DNA of 6,273 nucleotides from Planctomycetota bacterium (lineage in GTDB: Bacteria > Planctomycetota > Phycisphaerae > WQYP01): contig JAJZCT010000213.1 in assembly GCA_021828925.1 (NCBI GenBank), positions 1-6,273 of the forward strand, written 5' to 3'. The translations under genes and the position numbers were made by a program. Positions 5,000 through 6,273 of this stretch are shown here, in pieces (the stretch's first letter is position 1; each line of letters begins with the position of its first letter). The notes under the pieces were generated by a model. It was not told where the DNA came from, did not search any database, and saw only the letters and a list, made by a program, of their open reading frames with translations.

Positions 5000-6273
5000 T
5001 TACTGGGCAACGCTTAGTGCATAGCGATGCACCTTCGGGCGGCTGGCGGAATATTCCCGTTTGACAATAATCGTTTCAAGATGATAGATCGCTTTAATGA
5101 TCGCGCTGACGGCTGGCCCCGCAGCGGGATCATTTTCCGTGGTTACGGGCAAATTGGGCGGGTGGGGCTTGGTCCACCATGGATCGAAATTTTCCATCAT
5201 CGTTTGCACTTCATAGCGCCCCACGCAATGCGCCTGGATTTCTTCCCAGACGATGTTGCTGACGTGATACGCCTGCTGAAGCATGGGCGTGAAATAGTCA
5301 GCCAAATTAATTCCCTTTGCCAACTGCGCTGATGAAAATGTTCCAATATCGCGGCCGTCAATTTTGAGATTGTATCGCGGTGCCGTCAGCCCTTTAACCG
5401 CAAGCGTTTCCTGGTCCAGTAACCGGGTAAATCCCGACAACTTGTTAATCAGCGCAGCCGCCGGATTGGTGTATTTGGGATTAGGTTGCGGCGTACGGAA
5501 TAGCTCCCATGAGGGAAATTGCGGCCAATTTTCATGCAATCCAAGGACCGGCTCGGGCAAAGAGCCATCGCGTTGCGTCCAAGCGATGGCGGAAGCGGTT
5601 GCTTTCAAGTCGCTGATACGGGTATTGACCGCACGTGCAACATGCGAAGTGGCGGCGTTAATATCCACCCTTGTCACCGTCGCCGGCGCGCCCCAGGCCT
5701 TCAGCAGCGCCAAGGCCATCATCATTTGACCGGCGGCGCTGGGATGAATGCGGCCGGGGAAAAACTGCTTTGCCAGAGTCGGATTTATTTTTTCCGCCTC
5801 TTGGAGCACCTTGACCATCGGGGCATTGAAATCAACATACATTAAGTGGTTCCGCCGCGCCAGCCGCTTTACGAATTGGCAGTACCGTATCAGCACCGCG
5901 TTATATCCACCGGGAAATTTCGGCTTATGTGTAATATCATCATAGGGCGTCGTTCCCAGCAGAACAATCCGCACGCCCGGCAAGTGCCGCTTGAGTTGGC
6001 GTATAATGTGCTCATATCCGGTTTTATAAGTGTTGAAAATTTTCTTGTTAAATGGCTTATACGCGGCGTCATTCATGCCCAGCATGATCGTGACCACATT
6101 GGGTTTGAACGCAAATACATCCCGCTTGAGCCGCAGGTCCACCGGGCCGGCCCAGCCGCCGCGTACGGTATCGCCGCCCACACCGGAATCAATAAAGCGC
6201 ACGTGCAGCTTTGGAAATCTGGTATGTACATACGTTTCAATCTCGGCGCAGTTGGCAAAGGGAATTAATTTGG
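5000..6273 (-). CDS. SGNH/GDSL-type hydrolase (probable carbohydrate esterase), 5' end outside the window
   Basis: The frame is open to the right edge, giving 423 visible residues that end in ALSVAQ. Codons before the internal GTG at 6202 read FANCAEIETYVHTRFPKLHV and fit the family, so the true start and the GDS nucleophile block lie beyond the window. Seen here are block II (SGVGGDTV, 6187-6164), block III (LGMNDA with Asn codon 6073-6071) and block V (FPGRIHPSAAG with His codon 5746-5744). Block V has Gly (5755-5753) three residues before the His, where SGNH enzymes usually have the triad Asp. After the hydrolase fold comes a region of about 250 residues with AVKGLTAPRYNLKIDG and LAKGINLADYFTPM, a type of C-terminal extension I associate with planctomycete SGNH proteins. 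Next to a GH10 enzyme, a role in removing acetyl or similar ester groups from xylan is plausible but inferred. Confidence 0.87.
   Translation of the reverse strand, partial: KLIPFANCAEIETYVHTRFPKLHVRFIDSGVGGDTVRGGWAGPVDLRLKRDVFAFKPNVVTIMLGMNDAAYKPFNKKIFNTYKTGYEHIIRQLKRHLPGVRIVLLGTTPYDDITHKPKFPGGYNAVLIRYCQFVKRLARRNHLMYVDFNAPMVKVLQEAEKINPTLAKQFFPGRIHPSAAGQMMMALALLKAWGAPATVTRVDINAATSHVARAVNTRISDLKATASAIAWTQRDGSLPEPVLGLHENWPQFPSWELFRTPQPNPKYTNPAAALINKLSGFTRLLDQETLAVKGLTAPRYNLKIDGRDIGTFSSAQLAKGINLADYFTPMLQQAYHVSNIVWEEIQAHCVGRYEVQTMMENFDPWWTKPHPPNLPVTTENDPAAGPAVSAIIKAIYHLETIIVKREYSASRPKVHRYALSVAQ

Noticed and set aside
5000..6202. SGNH hydrolase starting at the internal GTG at 6202
   Set aside because: The frame continues to the window edge with family-like residues, and the nucleophile block must lie upstream, so this GTG is an internal Val codon.
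5846..6268. Plus-strand open frame of 140 codons
   Set aside because: It is antisense to the SGNH hydrolase, whose conserved blocks prove the minus-strand frame.

Overview
The window looks like a polysaccharide-utilisation segment from a Planctomycetota bacterium, most probably class Phycisphaerae. Evidence is the combination of PEP-CTERM proteins, a type II pseudopilin whose hydrophobic start reads [16 protein letters not shown], an AraC regulator with a LacI-like sensor domain, and a GH10 xylanase extended by autotransporter-like beta repeats. Verrucomicrobiota is the main alternative; the sequence alone does not settle the phylum. Every gene I can support lies on the minus strand, so transcription runs from the high-coordinate end to the low-coordinate end. 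The plus-strand open frames are shadows.

Layout in the direction of transcription: (1) 6273-5000, an SGNH/GDSL-type esterase with its 5' end outside the window; (2) 4910-3081, a secreted GH10 endo-xylanase with a beta-repeat region and a C-terminal PEP-CTERM sorting tail; (3) 2995-1763, a XylR-like regulator; (4) a 307-base non-coding stretch with a nested palindrome; (5) 1455-583, a secreted beta-rich PEP-CTERM protein of unknown function; (6) a 239-base leader region; (7) 343-1, the start of a pseudopilin-like protein cut by the left window edge.

The first three genes have gaps of about 85-89 bases with no convincing terminator between them, so they may form one unit. In that reading an esterase could remove side groups from xylan, the surface-held xylanase would cut the backbone, and the regulator would sense the released sugar. 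A perfect 17-base palindrome just upstream of the regulator is a candidate operator. The PEP-CTERM protein and the pseudopilin follow in the same direction but have larger leaders and may be separate units. The two PEP-CTERM genes share an identical ribosome-binding context (AGGAGTCGT, three bases, ATG).

The most notable oddities are three evenly built ribosome-binding site/start pairs in one frame before the pseudopilin, the nested palindrome upstream of the orphan PEP-CTERM gene, and a glycine where the SGNH catalytic aspartate is expected. I found no RNA gene, CRISPR array, insertion sequence or clear rho-independent terminator.
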